Below, in pieces: positions 1 to 9,780 of a DNA stretch of 64,000 nucleotides. The stretch lies in assembly GCA_963831105.1 (NCBI GenBank), contig CAWHOS010000010.1, forward strand, positions 372,001 to 436,000. Reading direction: 5' to 3'. Every line of letters begins with the position of its first letter. Positions within the stretch are counted from its first letter, which is position 1. Both the position numbers and the translations under genes were made by a program. Below the pieces are notes generated by a model. That model had not been told where the DNA came from, made no database searches, and worked only from the letters and a program-made list of their open reading frames with translations. Origin of the DNA: DATFQI01 sp963831105 (GTDB lineage Bacteria; Actinomycetota; Thermoleophilia; Solirubrobacterales; Solirubrobacteraceae).

Positions 1-1950
1 GCGAAGTCCTCCCCGTGGCCCCAGTCGTAACAGACGATGTCGCCGGGACGGGCGTCCTCGGCGCTGACGACCTCGAGGTTGTTCTTGCCGGCCTCGGCGC
101 TCTGCACCCAGGTCTGGACCGCGGCCCAGCCCCCGCCCTCCATCTTGTGGCCGTTCTGGGCCAGCGCCCACGTCACGAAGCTCGCGCACCACGGGTTGCC
201 GGGCGCGACGCCGGCTTCCTTGAGGTACTTGTCCACGTCGGTGCCGGTGTTGACGCCTTCCTCCTTGACGCCCTTGGCCAGCTCGGCCTTCGCGGTCTCG
301 AGGGCGGCGGCGCCGAGCCCGCTGGAGCCGCCCGCGGTCGCCGTGGCGGCGTCGGCCACGACGGCCGGCACGGCACCCGCCGCGACCGCGTTCGGCGGCC
401 CCGCCGGGGGCTGCATGAACGACAGCTCGTCGTCCTTCTTGCCCGCGGCCTTCGCGGCGTCCTCGGCGGTGACGGCCTTGAAGGAGAGCGAGTCGCCGGG
501 CTTCGCCTTCGGCTGCGCGAGGGCGGCCGCGGCCGCGGGCTGGCCCGGGGCCGCCGCGGCCGCCGCGACGGGAGCGCCCGGTGCCGCCGCCGCGGCCGCG
601 CCGGCGGCGGGCGCCGCCGACGGGGCGGGGGCCTTGAAGCCCGCGGGCGGCTCGCCGTCGTAGGCGACGTGCAGGTGGTCCTGATGGCCCGCGTCGGTGA
701 AGAAGCCGGAGGCCCCGATCGCCCACGGCGTGCCGACCTCGGTCGGGCGCAGGTCGCCGGTCATCTCCGCGATCTCGGACGCGAGCTCGCGCGCGGCCGG
801 GCTGCCGGAGTTGACGATCTCGCCGTCGACGCGGGCGATGTCGATGCCGCGCCCCTCGAAGTGGTTGGAGACCGAGCCGCCCGAGGTGAACTGCGCGTGG
901 CCGGTCTTGATCACCGACAGCTCGATCTTGTGCTTCTCGGCGAGCTTGCCCAGCAGCCCGATCATGCGAGGGTCGACGGCGCCGTCGCGGATGTCCTTCT
1001 GCGCGTCGGCGTCGAGCACGAGGTTCTTGTTCTGCAGCAGCGCCTCCGCGGCGTCCCCGCCGCCGCCGGATCCGGCCGCCGCCTCGACCGCGGCCGGTGC
1101 GGCGGGCTGCGCCGCCGCGGCCTCGGGCGTCGCGACCGGGGCGGCCGCGGGGGACTCCGCGCCGTGGTCGTGCTCGTGGTCATGGCCGTCGGGCTCGCCC
1201 GCGCCCTTGCCGACCTCCTCGACGGGCTGCGGCTGGACGGGCCCGTCGGGCACGTCGCTGGCGTCGGGGAGGTCCTTCGACTCCTCCTTGATCTTCGCCA
1301 CCGCCTCCTCGACGGCGTCCGCGCGCTTGGCCTCCGGCGACTCGGCGGCCGCGATCTTCGCCGCCGCCTTGTCCGCGGCCGCCTGCTCGGGCGGCACGGT
1401 CTTCTCGGCGGCGGCGCCCTTGGCGTCCGCCTTGGCCTCGGCCTTGGCCTCCGCCGCGGCCTCCTCGGGCGGCGCGGTCTCGGGCGGGGCCTCGGCAGGG
1501 GCCGCGCCCGCGGCTCCGCCACCGCCGGCGGCGGCGTCGCCGGCGCCGTTCGTGCCGGGTTCGGCCGGCGGCGCGGCGGCCGGCGCGTCCGGCCCGCCCG
1601 CGAGCGCACCCTTGAGGGGTATCGCCGGCAGCGACACGCGGCTCAGCACGTCGCCGACCGCGCTCGGAACGTCGTCGATGTGGGGGAGGACGTGCTCGCC
1701 GAACTGGTAGATGCCGACGCCCTCCATCGCGGCGGCCATCATCACCCCGGCCAGGCTCGACTTCGACTCGCGCTGGTCGAGCGTCATCATCGCCTTGCCG
1801 GCGCCGATCGACATCTCGTCCGCGAGCTCGTCGAGACCCGCCTTGCGGCACGCGCTCGCCGGGTCCCGGCGGAACTCCGCGCGGAACTGCCGGGTCGCCG
1901 AGCAGCCGCTCGATCAGCTGGGCCGCGATGTCGGCTTCGGAGGTCGCCAC
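1..1950 (-). CDS. CIS-linked M15 peptidase + CHAP hydrolase (3' end cut by window edge)
   Basis: This is the last visible gene of the CIS operon; about 645 residues are visible and the 3' end lies beyond base 1. The GTG start at 1950 follows the upstream stop by one base. The N-terminus (about residues 1-60) contains GDP-Q-FRAEFRRDP...RKAGL, which resembles the leader segments of NHLP/Nif11-type precursors. A long Ala/Pro/Glu-rich linker follows, with an HDHEHDHG patch. At about 655-890 there is an M15-type D,D-peptidase-like domain with SNHFEGRGIDI and DHLHVAY zinc-ligand motifs. After a second linker, the visible C-terminus (1-240) is a CHAP/NlpC-like domain with NPWCASFVTWAL, containing the presumed catalytic Cys; its His would lie outside the window. 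The inference is a two-domain peptidoglycan hydrolase acting as a CIS effector or cell-puncturing enzyme. One single-base insertion near 1866 breaks the frame between GDP and QFRAEF. Confidence 0.72.
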
Positions 1951-1951
1951 G

Positions 1952-3614
1952 TCAGTCTCCGCGCATCCTGTCCCAGAGCGGCTTGACCAGCACGATCAGC
2001 ACCGGGATGAAGCACGCGACCCAGAGCGTGATCAGCACGGACCACACGACGTAGTCGGGGGCGAAGTTGTCCATGATCGGCTTGTAGCGCAGCGTCATGC
2101 CGATCACGAAGAACGCCGCCAGGAAGGACCAGACGAGGCCGAAGACCGAGTAGCGCGCGAGCACGGGCGAGTCGCCCGCCTCGGCGCCCTTGCCGGAGAG
2201 CTTGCGGGCGAACTGCGCCTTGGCGCGCCGGCGCAGTCCCGGCTCCTTGAGGACGTCGACGAGGATCTGGTAGCCGTCACGGTCGATGAACGGGTTGAGG
2301 TTGAAGAACCCGCCGACGTAGGCCGCGAAGGCGAGGTTGAAGAAGATGTCGCGGACGGTGCCATCGGGGAGCAGCAGGCAGCAGATCGAGAACAGCGCGC
2401 CGACCGTGAAGTCCGAGACCGGCCCCGCCGCGGAGATCGCGATCCGCCGGCGGCGCGGCTCGAACCACGCCTCGGATGTATCGACGAATGCGTACGGGAA
2501 GATGAACAGCAGCTTCAGGCCGGCCTTCTCGACCTTGCGCCCGAACGACGCCATCGCGAGCGCGTGCGCGGTCTCGTGGATCGCCACCACGATGAAGCGG
2601 CCGGCCAGGAAGACCAGGCCGCCGAGCCCGATCTTCGACGCGACCACGAACGGCGTGCCGTAGCGGCCGGCGATCAGGTAGGCGAACACGCCGATCCCGG
2701 CCACCGCCAGGACGGCGAGCGCGATCAGCGCCGGCTTCGTGAACGCCACCCAGCCGACGCGCCGGTAGAGCCGCTCGTAGAACGGGCCGATCCCGTCGAA
2801 GGTCTTCACGCGCGGGCGGAACAGCCTGCGCCAGAAGCCCTCCGGCGCGGGCTGCGTCGCCGGCCGGCGTGGAGCGGGCGACCCCGGCCAGGAAGCCGCG
2901 CTCGCCGAGGTCCGCGAGCAGGCGGGCGAGCCGCGCGGGGCCCGCCGGGCCGAAGCGCTGCTCGGCGAACCCGATCAGGTCCACCAGCGAGCGCGTGCCG
3001 TCGAGCTGCTCGAAGATCTTCGCGTCGTTGTCCGACAGGCGCAGGTAGGTGTTGGTGTTGAGGTCCTTGAGCACCCAGCGCTTGCGGCCCTCGTCCGCCT
3101 CGAGCCGCTTGAGCGCGTAGCCCGAGCGGATCCGCGGCCGCATGCCGAACTGGGTCGCCTGGCTCGTGACGTCCGGCCGCCCCATGGCTGGAACGACCAG
3201 GCTCGCGCCCGGGCGCACCACGATCGTGCGACCCGCCTCCGTCTCGTCCCTGCGTCGCTCGACGAGCATCTCCTGGTCGCCGAGCCTGAGCTTGATCCCG
3301 TCGCGCAGCTGCATCGGGCGATCGATCCGCGCGCCGTCGATGAACGTGCCGTGGCTGGAGCCCGCGTCCTCGATCGTCACCGTGTCGCCGCCGTTGGCCG
3401 AGATGCGCGCGTGCAAGCGCGAGACCGTCGGGTCCTCGAGCACGACGGTCGAGCCGGGCGCCCGCCCGATCGTCATCTCCTCGACGACCGGCACCCGCGT
3501 CCGGTCACCCAGCACCAGCTCGAGCGGGGCGACGTGCCCCGGGCGGGGCATGCCGCAGTTGAGGCAGAAGCCGCCCCCCCGATCGAGCTGGCGCCGGCAG
3601 CCCGGGCAGAGCAT
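1952..3614 (-). CDS. Zinc ribbon-FHA-PqqD-like-M50 membrane metalloprotease fusion
   Basis: The composite is about 555 aa. Domains in order: a zinc ribbon at residues 3-20 (CPGC...CLNC); an FHA phosphothreonine-binding domain at about 35-110 with TIGRAPGS, SRLHARIS and GSSHGTF; a winged-helix PqqD-like domain at about 150-245 (WVLKDLNTNTYLRLSDND); then a polytopic M50 (site-2-protease-like) domain with catalytic IHETAHAL near 2575 and NPFIDRDGYQ near 2290. PqqD-M50 fusions are known among putative peptide zinc metalloproteases; PqqD folds recognise peptide leaders and M50 enzymes cut within membranes. The added FHA and zinc ribbon, and the place inside a CIS operon, are unusual. A one-base insertion near 2865 splits the frame between the PqqD and M50 parts. 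If it is real, the second part could start at GTG 2809. The role is inferred to be regulated processing of a CIS component or effector. Confidence 0.75.
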
Positions 3615-3616
3615 CG

Positions 3617-6600
3617 CTACTGCCCGAGCGTGAGCGGCTGGAAGACCGGGTTGTCGCCGTTGAAGCCGACCTCGGTCTGGTCGTCCTTCGGGTTGGCCGC
3701 CGAGAAGCGGACGAGCGCGCCGACCGACTCCTGGCAGTCCTCGTCTGCCTGCACGACCACGAGCGCCCTGCCGTCGCTGCGCCACGCGACCTTGCAGGCG
3801 CGCACCGTCGTCGGCTTGGCGCTTGGTCAGCAGGAAGTCGTCCTTCTTGCCGAGGTAGAGCTGGAACGGGCCGCCGCCCTGGTTCGACACCAGGGCGAGC
3901 CTGGTGCCGTCAGGCGACCACGCCGCATCGAGCACGCCCTCGTTGCCCTTCGAGACGTCCGTCTCCAGCTTGCCCTTGCCCCAGTCCTTCGGATCGGGCG
4001 AGAACGCCTTCTTGGACTTCCAGCGGAAGATGCCGAACTCGCCGAGCTGGCGCACGCCGAACGCGATGATCGACTTGCCGTCGGGCGCCCAGTGGATCGA
4101 GCGGCCGATCTGGAACTTCGGCTCGTTGATGCAGCGCGGCGTCAACCCGTCGCCCGTCAGCTGGCCGAGACACAGGTTCGTGTCATCGCCGTCCTTGCGG
4201 GCGAGCGCGATCAGGTTCAGGTCGGCGGTCGGCGCCCAGGCCGGATCGGAGAACTCCTCGCCGTCGGCCGTCAGCGGGAGCGCCGGGGAGTCCGGCTTCT
4301 CCATGTTCTTGCAGGAACACCCGGCCCTCGCTGATGTAGGCCACCCGCGTCCCGTCCACGTTGTAGGTCGGGTCCTTCTCGCGCGCGGGGCCCTTGGCGA
4401 TCGGGTCGAGCTTCTTGCCGTTGGCGCCGTTGACGAGCTGGATGTTCTTGTCGTCGTCGAACGCGAGCTGCGGGAACCCGGCGGAGACGAGCAGCGTGAC
4501 CTTGTCGCCGGCCGCCGCCTTGGTGCCGCCGGGCGGCTCCGTGGCGAACACGGTCCCGATGGGCGAGGCGTCGAAGACGCGCTTGGTCACCGGCACGAGC
4601 TCGTCCTCGGCCAGCTTGGCGGCGTAGTCGTCGATCGAGGCGCCGGCCACCGCGGGGATGACGATGTCCTTCGCACCGCCGCCGCCGCCGCCGCCGGCGC
4701 CGCCGGCACCGCCGGTACCGCCCGCGCCCTTGTCCTTCGGGTCCTTGCCCTTGCCCTTGCCGTTCGGGTCGGCGAAGAAGATGTCGACCGGAGCACCCTC
4801 CTTGACGACCTCGTTCTCGGCCGGGATCTGGCTCTCGATCGTGCCTTCGGGGTCGGGCGGCGTGGGGGCGGTCTTGCCGACCGTCAGGTTCTTGTCGCGC
4901 AGGGCGGCCTCGGCGTCGGCGAGCTTCATGCCGACGACCTTCGGAACGCTGATCTTGCCGTCGCCGACCGCGATCTGGACGGTGACCTGCTCGCCCTTCT
5001 CGGCCTTCTCGCCCGCCGCCGGGGTCTGGCCGATCACGGAGCCGGCCGGGGCATCGGGGTCGACCTTCTCCTTCGGCGCGCCGGCGAGCTTGAAGCCCTT
5101 CTCGGTGAGCTCCTTCTCGGCCTCGAAGGTCGACTTGGCGCCGACGACGTCGGGCACGACCGCGTTCTTGGGCAGCAGCATGTAGAGCAGGACGGCGAGC
5201 GCGGCGAGCGCGATCACGACCGGCACCATCCACCACGGCAGCCACGCCTTCTGCTTGAAGACGCCCTGGGAGGGCAGCAGCGGGCCGCTGGGCGCCGCCG
5301 AGCGCCGCCCTTGCCCGGCATCTTGAGCGAGTTGGCGTCGAGGTTCATGCCCTTCATCTGCGGGCCCTGGACCTGCGGGCCGCGGAGCTGGGGCTTCTGG
5401 AAGCTGATGCCGCTGGGGCCGATCTGCATGCCCGGCTTGTAGACCTGCGGCTTGTAGACGCGCGGGCCGTAGACGCCCGGGACGCCGCTCTGCCGGCGGC
5501 GCCGGAAGAAGCCCTTCTTCTGCGGCTCGGGCGCGGGCGCGTTCGCGAGATCCTCGGCGGACGTCGGCTGCTCGGCGAGGCGCTCCTCGGCCTTCTCGCC
5601 GGTCAGCGTGGCGATCGTGAAGCGGCGCTCGGTCGCGCGGCCGATCCAGATCTGCTTGGGCGGGCGGACCTGCATCCCGCTCTCGACCGTCTTGCCGGGC
5701 GGGATCTCGTGCGGCGGGCGGTTGAAGCCGAACTCCAGCTCGTCGTCGGGGTCCTCGCCCTCGAGCGCGACCAGCACCGGGGCGTTGGCCTTGTTCTCGA
5801 CCGCGACGTCGTAGTGGGCCTTGCGGCGGCCCTTGCCGCGCTGCGGGCGGATCGTCGTCGAGGTCTCCGTGTAGGGCTCGATCACCAGGCCCATCGGCGC
5901 CGACGCGGCCGGCCGGCCCTGCGCCTTGGAGTGCGCGACGACCTTCAGCTCCCACAGCTTGGCCTCGGCCTCGGGCGTGCGCGGCGGGTGGATGTGGATC
6001 TCCACCTCCTGCTCGTAGGTGCCGCCGGTGCCGAACGGGACGAGGTAGACCGTGTCGGGGAAGATCGACCACCAGTCGTCGGGCATCCCCTCGACGCGCA
6101 GCTGGTAGTTGTCGACGATCGAGCCCTGGTTGCGCACGAGCCCGAGCACGCGGTCGCGCTGGCCGGGCTCGATCGAGAGCGCGAGCGTGTGCTCGTTGTC
6201 GGCATCGCGGTCGGGGCGGCGCAGCGTGATCCGCGCGGTGTCGGGCTCCGCCGGCTCGGCGGCGGCGGCGGGCTGCGCCGGCGGGGCGGGCGGGACCGGA
6301 ACGGCCTGCTGGACCGCGGTCTTCGGCGCGGGCGCCGCGGGCGGCTGAGCGGGCGCGGCGGGCGGCGGGGGCGGAGCGGCGGTAGAACTCCCGCCGAGGG
6401 GGTCGCCGGTTGTCAGACCGCTGCCATTCCCGTTTCCGGGGCCATGCGCGGGGGCGGCCGGCTCGGCGGGCCGCTGCGTCACGACGGGCTCGGCGGGAGC
6501 GGCCGGCTGCTGCGCCGGAGCCGGCGCGGCGGGGGTGGCGGGCGCCGGCGCCTGGGCGGCCGGCTCCTGCGCCGGAGCCGCTGCCTCCGCCGCGGCCTGG

Positions 6601-6722
6601 GCGGCCATCTCCGGCGTGATCGCCTGGACGTAGCCCGTGGGCTCCCAGCGGAGGTATTCGCCGCACTCACAGAAGTCGCGGTCAGGCGGATTCTGGAGTC
6701 CGCAGCTCTGGCAGGTCCTCAT
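3617..6722 (-). CDS. Zinc ribbon-TM-PASTA-beta-propeller protein, candidate CIS membrane anchor
   Basis: The composite is about 1034 aa, and the start ATG overlaps the tail protein I stop (ATGA). Residues 4-20 form a zinc ribbon (CQSC...CECG). A 120-residue Ala/Pro linker follows, then two Ig-like NEW3-type beta domains (about 165-400) and a basic patch GFFRRRRQ. One transmembrane helix (about 497-520, VPVVIALAALAVLLYMLL) is followed by three PASTA repeats (KNAVVPDVVG; ISVPKVVGMKL; DIVIPAVAGASI), with a Gly-rich spacer before the third. The C-terminus carries TolB/PD40 propeller blades (SDPAWAPTADLNLIALA, IHWAPDGKSIIAFG, AAWSPDGTRLALVS). PASTA domains bind peptidoglycan-like ligands in other proteins. 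The topology implies a cytoplasmic N-terminus facing the CIS and an outside sensor region. Frame breaks lie near 5305, 4305 and 3827. Function is inferred; a membrane-attachment role like that reported for CisA in Streptomyces is possible, but no homology to CisA is claimed. Confidence 0.7.
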
Positions 6723-7378
6723 GACGTGTCTTTCTTCTTCGGTGCCTTCACCCTCAGGCGGTATGAAGTTCCTACCGGCTTGTGCTGCTCTATGCAACGG
6801 GCGATCCCGGCCTGCACATCCTCACCCACGGGCTTGTCGCAGTAGACGACGAACGAGGGCGGCGGAGCGTCGACGGGGTGCTGGTCGAGCGACCAGCGCA
6901 CGCCGCCCTGGTCCTCGACGCGCAGCGGCACGTTGGGGTACGCGAGGGTCAGGGCCAGCTCCATCCCAGCCACGGTCCCGCGCTTGCGGCCGAGGTCGGC
7001 GGCCCGGCGGACCATCTCGCGCTGGTGGCGGATCTCCTGGGACTCGTCGAGGTCGACGCCGAGCCAGGCGGCCAGCAGGCTGAGGACGTCGCGCGGCGCG
7101 TGGTCGGGGTCGAAGTGGGCCGGCAGGGCGTCGAGCACCGCGACGATCGGGTCCAGCAGCTCCTCGAGGGCGCCGATGAAGCGCATCCCGAAGTCGCTCT
7201 CCTGGTAGACCGCCGGCAGGCCGGCGCGCAGGTAGGCCCGGCTGGACGCGACGGGCGGGGTGGCCTTCGTGCCGGCCGACAGCCGGACCATCATGGTGCC
7301 GAAGCCGGCCCCCATGAAGGTCTTGAACTCGCCGCTGTCCCCGTTGCCGGTGGTCGATCCGTTGGCCGAGTCAGCCAC
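6719..7378 (-). CDS. Phage tail protein I-like baseplate protein
   Basis: 219 aa with a GTG start at 7378, three bases after the baseplate J stop. It matches the P2 gpI / tail_P2_I family in layout. An N-terminal arm is followed by RAGLPAVYQESDFGMRFIG, then LEELLDPIVAVLDALPAHFDP, DVLSLLAAWLGVDLDES and RRAADLGRKRGTVAGMELAL, the characteristic helical core in which the RGT motif is typical. The C-terminal portion is a small beta-rich extension ending in KAPKKKDTS. In contractile systems this protein sits in the baseplate wedge with baseplate J, and here it directly follows gp25 and J. Its stop overlaps the next gene's ATG, so translation is likely coupled. The family assignment rests on motif pattern and gene order. 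Confidence 0.85.
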   Translation of the reverse strand: MADSANGSTTGNGDSGEFKTFMGAGFGTMMVRLSAGTKATPPVASSRAYLRAGLPAVYQESDFGMRFIGALEELLDPIVAVLDALPAHFDPDHAPRDVLSLLAAWLGVDLDESQEIRHQREMVRRAADLGRKRGTVAGMELALTLAYPNVPLRVEDQGGVRWSLDQHPVDAPPPSFVVYCDKPVGEDVQAGIARCIEQHKPVGTSYRLRVKAPKKKDTS

Positions 7379-7381
7379 GGG

Positions 7382-9373
7382 CTAGTCCTCGCGGTGGGTG
7401 GCCTTGACGATGTGCTGCCCGGAGGCCATCAGCTCGTCGGGCTCGAGCACGATGTGCGTGCCGGCGGGCTTGGAGGACTGCTCCCCGGTCTCCAGGTTCG
7501 TCTCGTAGATCCGCAGGATCTTCACGAACTCGACGCCGTCGACGGCGTGGACGATGCCGTACAGCTCGCCCTGGTTGAGCGCCCGCCCGAACGACCAGCC
7601 CTGCCCGGGGCCGACGGCGTTGCCGCCGACGAGCGGGTTGAGGTACGTGTAGAGCGCGTGCGCGACGTCCTCCTCGACGCGCGCGGTGTCCGCGAGCGGC
7701 GAGGCCTGGAGGTTGACGACCACCGACAGGCCGCGGAAGCGGCACGGCAGCAGCTGCACGGTCGTGCCGATCAGCCGGCGCTCGTCGAGGTACTCCGCGA
7801 CCTCGGTCATCAGCGCCTCGTCGGGGACGAGCTCCCCGTAGGTGAGCTGGCGGTCGGCCGGGTACACGCGCGGGACGATGTGCAGCGGGATGGCGCCGCC
7901 CTCGCGCGGCGGGATGCAGACGGCGCGCGCCACGCGCGGGCTCGCCTCGCCGGCCATGAACTCGAAGTCCTCCGCCGTGACGGCGCGGTAGCGGCTGCGG
8001 ATCTCCATCGACGCGCGCTCGCGCGCGTGCTCGAGCTGCTCGGCGTCGACGCCGCCGACGGCCGGCGTCGGGTTGGTGACCGTGTCGACGCCCGCCAGCG
8101 TGGTCTTGAGCACGCTCAGCGTCCCGGCCGTCACGTTGCCGAGACGGCCGCCGCCGTGGCGGTAGCGCGAGAAGCGCAGCACGGCGCCCTTCGGCGGGAC
8201 CGAGCCGTACTGGGTCCAGCCGCCGTCGGTCTCGCGGATCGCCGGCCCGAACTCGACCTCGCCCGAGACCAGGTCGAGGTTGAAGTGGCGGTCGTACTCC
8301 GTCGAGCCCACGAAGTCGTCGCGCAGCTCCCAGCGCGCCCAGTCGCCCGACTCCGGGTCCTGGACCTCGAGCGTCTCGCCGGCGGCGGGCTTGAGGACCG
8401 GCGAGTTGTGCAACGGGAACACCTGACCCGGCGTGCCGTCGGAGACGCCGAGGATCTCGAGGTTGATCTGCGAGGCGTGCGTGGCGGGCAGCCGGGCGCC
8501 GATGACGCCGGCGGTGATCGAGTAGATCTCGGGCGGCTGGGTGTACGTGGTCGCCGCCCCGCCGTGGCGCGTCTTGTCGTCGATCCGGCAGCGCAGCCAG
8601 TGCATCCGGTGGCCGGCCAGCGGCTGGACCGCCGAGCGCGGCGGCAGCTCGAGCGTGACCGTGCCGGAGCCGTAGTTGAAGCCGCCGGTGAGGTCCTCGA
8701 GCACCTCGGCCTCGAGCCACTCGTTGTCGCCCTGGGAGACCTCCCAGCGCAGCGGCGGGTCGTCGGGGTTCACGCCGGCGCCGCGCGCCTGCGAGGCGTC
8801 CACGTCGACCTCGATCAGCAGCCGCCCGATCGCCTCGTCGAAGCCGAGGTAGAGCGCATCGCCGACGGTCGGGGGGCTGGCGAAGGCGAGCTGGTCGGCG
8901 CCCGCGGGCTTGGCGACGCCGTCGGCGAGGCCGATGCTCTTGACCTGGCCGCCGCGCTGGAGCACGTAGGCCGACGGCAGCGCGGCGGGGACCTCGAAGG
9001 CCTCGTCGACCTGGAAGACGATCGACTCCTCCGTCGCCGTCCGCGGGGTGCCGACCTCGGTCCCGGCGTCGATCAGCAGCGGCTCCTTGGCGGTCTCCGG
9101 CAGCCGGAAGCGCAGGCTCGTCTGCGCGGCGCTCGGGCCGTCGAGGCGGATGCCGAGCAGCTCGAGCAGCGAGACGTGCAGCTTGTCCGGCACGCGGTTG
9201 AGCCGGTAGATCGTCATCTCCGTCATCCACGCGAACAGCTCGATCAGCGTGATGCCGGGGTCGGAGACGTTGTGCTCGGTCCACTCCGGGCAGGAGCGGG
9301 TGATCTTCAGGCGGGCCTCGGAGACGAGGTCCTGGAAACGGCGGTCGTCGAGCTGGATCTCCGGCAGTCTCAC
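7382..9373 (-). CDS. Baseplate J-like wedge protein of the CIS
   Basis: 663 aa. The GTG start at 9373 overlaps the gp25 stop (GTGA). The N-terminus (LPEIQLDDRRFQDLVSEAR, then SDPGITLIELFAWMTEMTIY and RLNRVPDK) is the hallmark of CIS baseplate J-like proteins of the Afp11/Pvc11 type. The central part has beta-rich insertions. Residues of about 430-660 carry the typical wedge fold, including AEDFEFMAGEASPRVARA and the C-terminal LYTYLNPLVGGNAVGPGQGW, FGRALNQGELYGIVHAVDGV. It forms wedges that connect the sheath, the hub and tail fibre attachment points, and would partner gp25 and tail protein I, its immediate neighbours. The reading frame is intact, unlike many genes elsewhere in the window. 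Confidence 0.9.
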   Translation of the reverse strand: MRLPEIQLDDRRFQDLVSEARLKITRSCPEWTEHNVSDPGITLIELFAWMTEMTIYRLNRVPDKLHVSLLELLGIRLDGPSAAQTSLRFRLPETAKEPLLIDAGTEVGTPRTATEESIVFQVDEAFEVPAALPSAYVLQRGGQVKSIGLADGVAKPAGADQLAFASPPTVGDALYLGFDEAIGRLLIEVDVDASQARGAGVNPDDPPLRWEVSQGDNEWLEAEVLEDLTGGFNYGSGTVTLELPPRSAVQPLAGHRMHWLRCRIDDKTRHGGAATTYTQPPEIYSITAGVIGARLPATHASQINLEILGVSDGTPGQVFPLHNSPVLKPAAGETLEVQDPESGDWARWELRDDFVGSTEYDRHFNLDLVSGEVEFGPAIRETDGGWTQYGSVPPKGAVLRFSRYRHGGGRLGNVTAGTLSVLKTTLAGVDTVTNPTPAVGGVDAEQLEHARERASMEIRSRYRAVTAEDFEFMAGEASPRVARAVCIPPREGGAIPLHIVPRVYPADRQLTYGELVPDEALMTEVAEYLDERRLIGTTVQLLPCRFRGLSVVVNLQASPLADTARVEEDVAHALYTYLNPLVGGNAVGPGQGWSFGRALNQGELYGIVHAVDGVEFVKILRIYETNLETGEQSSKPAGTHIVLEPDELMASGQHIVKATHRED

Positions 9374-9771
9374 TCCAACTCCTCCGCGGGAATCACATAG
9401 AACGGATAGACGAGGTTGCGCATCGTGTTGGTGGCGCGGACGCGGTAGCCGATGTCGATGATCAGCCGGCCCTCGCCGACGTAGTCGAGGTTGAACTCGA
9501 CGGTCTCCACGAAGACCCGCGGCTCCCAGCGGTCCAGCGCGTCGCGGATCGCGAGCTCCATCCGGCCGACGGTCGAGGCGTCGATCGAGTCGAACACGAA
9601 GTCGTGCACGCCGCAGCCGAACTCCGGGCGCATCGGCCGCTCGCCCGGGGCGGTGGCGAGGATGAGCTCGATCGCCTGCTCGATGTCCGTCTCGTCGCGG
9701 GCCAGCGCGATGCCGCCACGGCGGTCCACCTGGAGTGGGAACGCGAGCCCTGAGCCGATGATCTCCGTCAC
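9370..9771 (-). CDS. gp25-like baseplate wedge protein
   Basis: 133 aa with a GTG start at 9771, after a 9-base gap from the spike gene. It shows the T4 gp25/Afp9 family pattern: GSGLAFPLQVD...GIALA near the N-terminus, then IEQAIELILATAPGERPMRP with the conserved RP..G core (EFGCGVHDFVFDSID), and a C-terminal beta strand region with WEPRVFVETVEF. The gp25 EPR motif appears here as the WEPR segment. The protein is part of the inner baseplate and nucleates the sheath. The stop codon overlaps the next gene's GTG, consistent with coupled translation in the spike-gp25-J-I order seen in many contractile injection systems. Confidence 0.92.
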   Translation of the reverse strand: MTEIIGSGLAFPLQVDRRGGIALARDETDIEQAIELILATAPGERPMRPEFGCGVHDFVFDSIDASTVGRMELAIRDALDRWEPRVFVETVEFNLDYVGEGRLIIDIGYRVRATNTMRNLVYPFYVIPAEELE

Positions 9772-9780
9772 GTTCAGAAC

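Noticed and set aside
15..2054. Long plus-strand open frames opposite the CIS operon (also 12176-13867, 6782-9400, 10060-11592)
   Set aside because: They are antisense shadows of minus-strand genes in GC-rich DNA; their sequences are Arg/Ala/Gly-rich and carry no family motifs, whereas the minus frames do.
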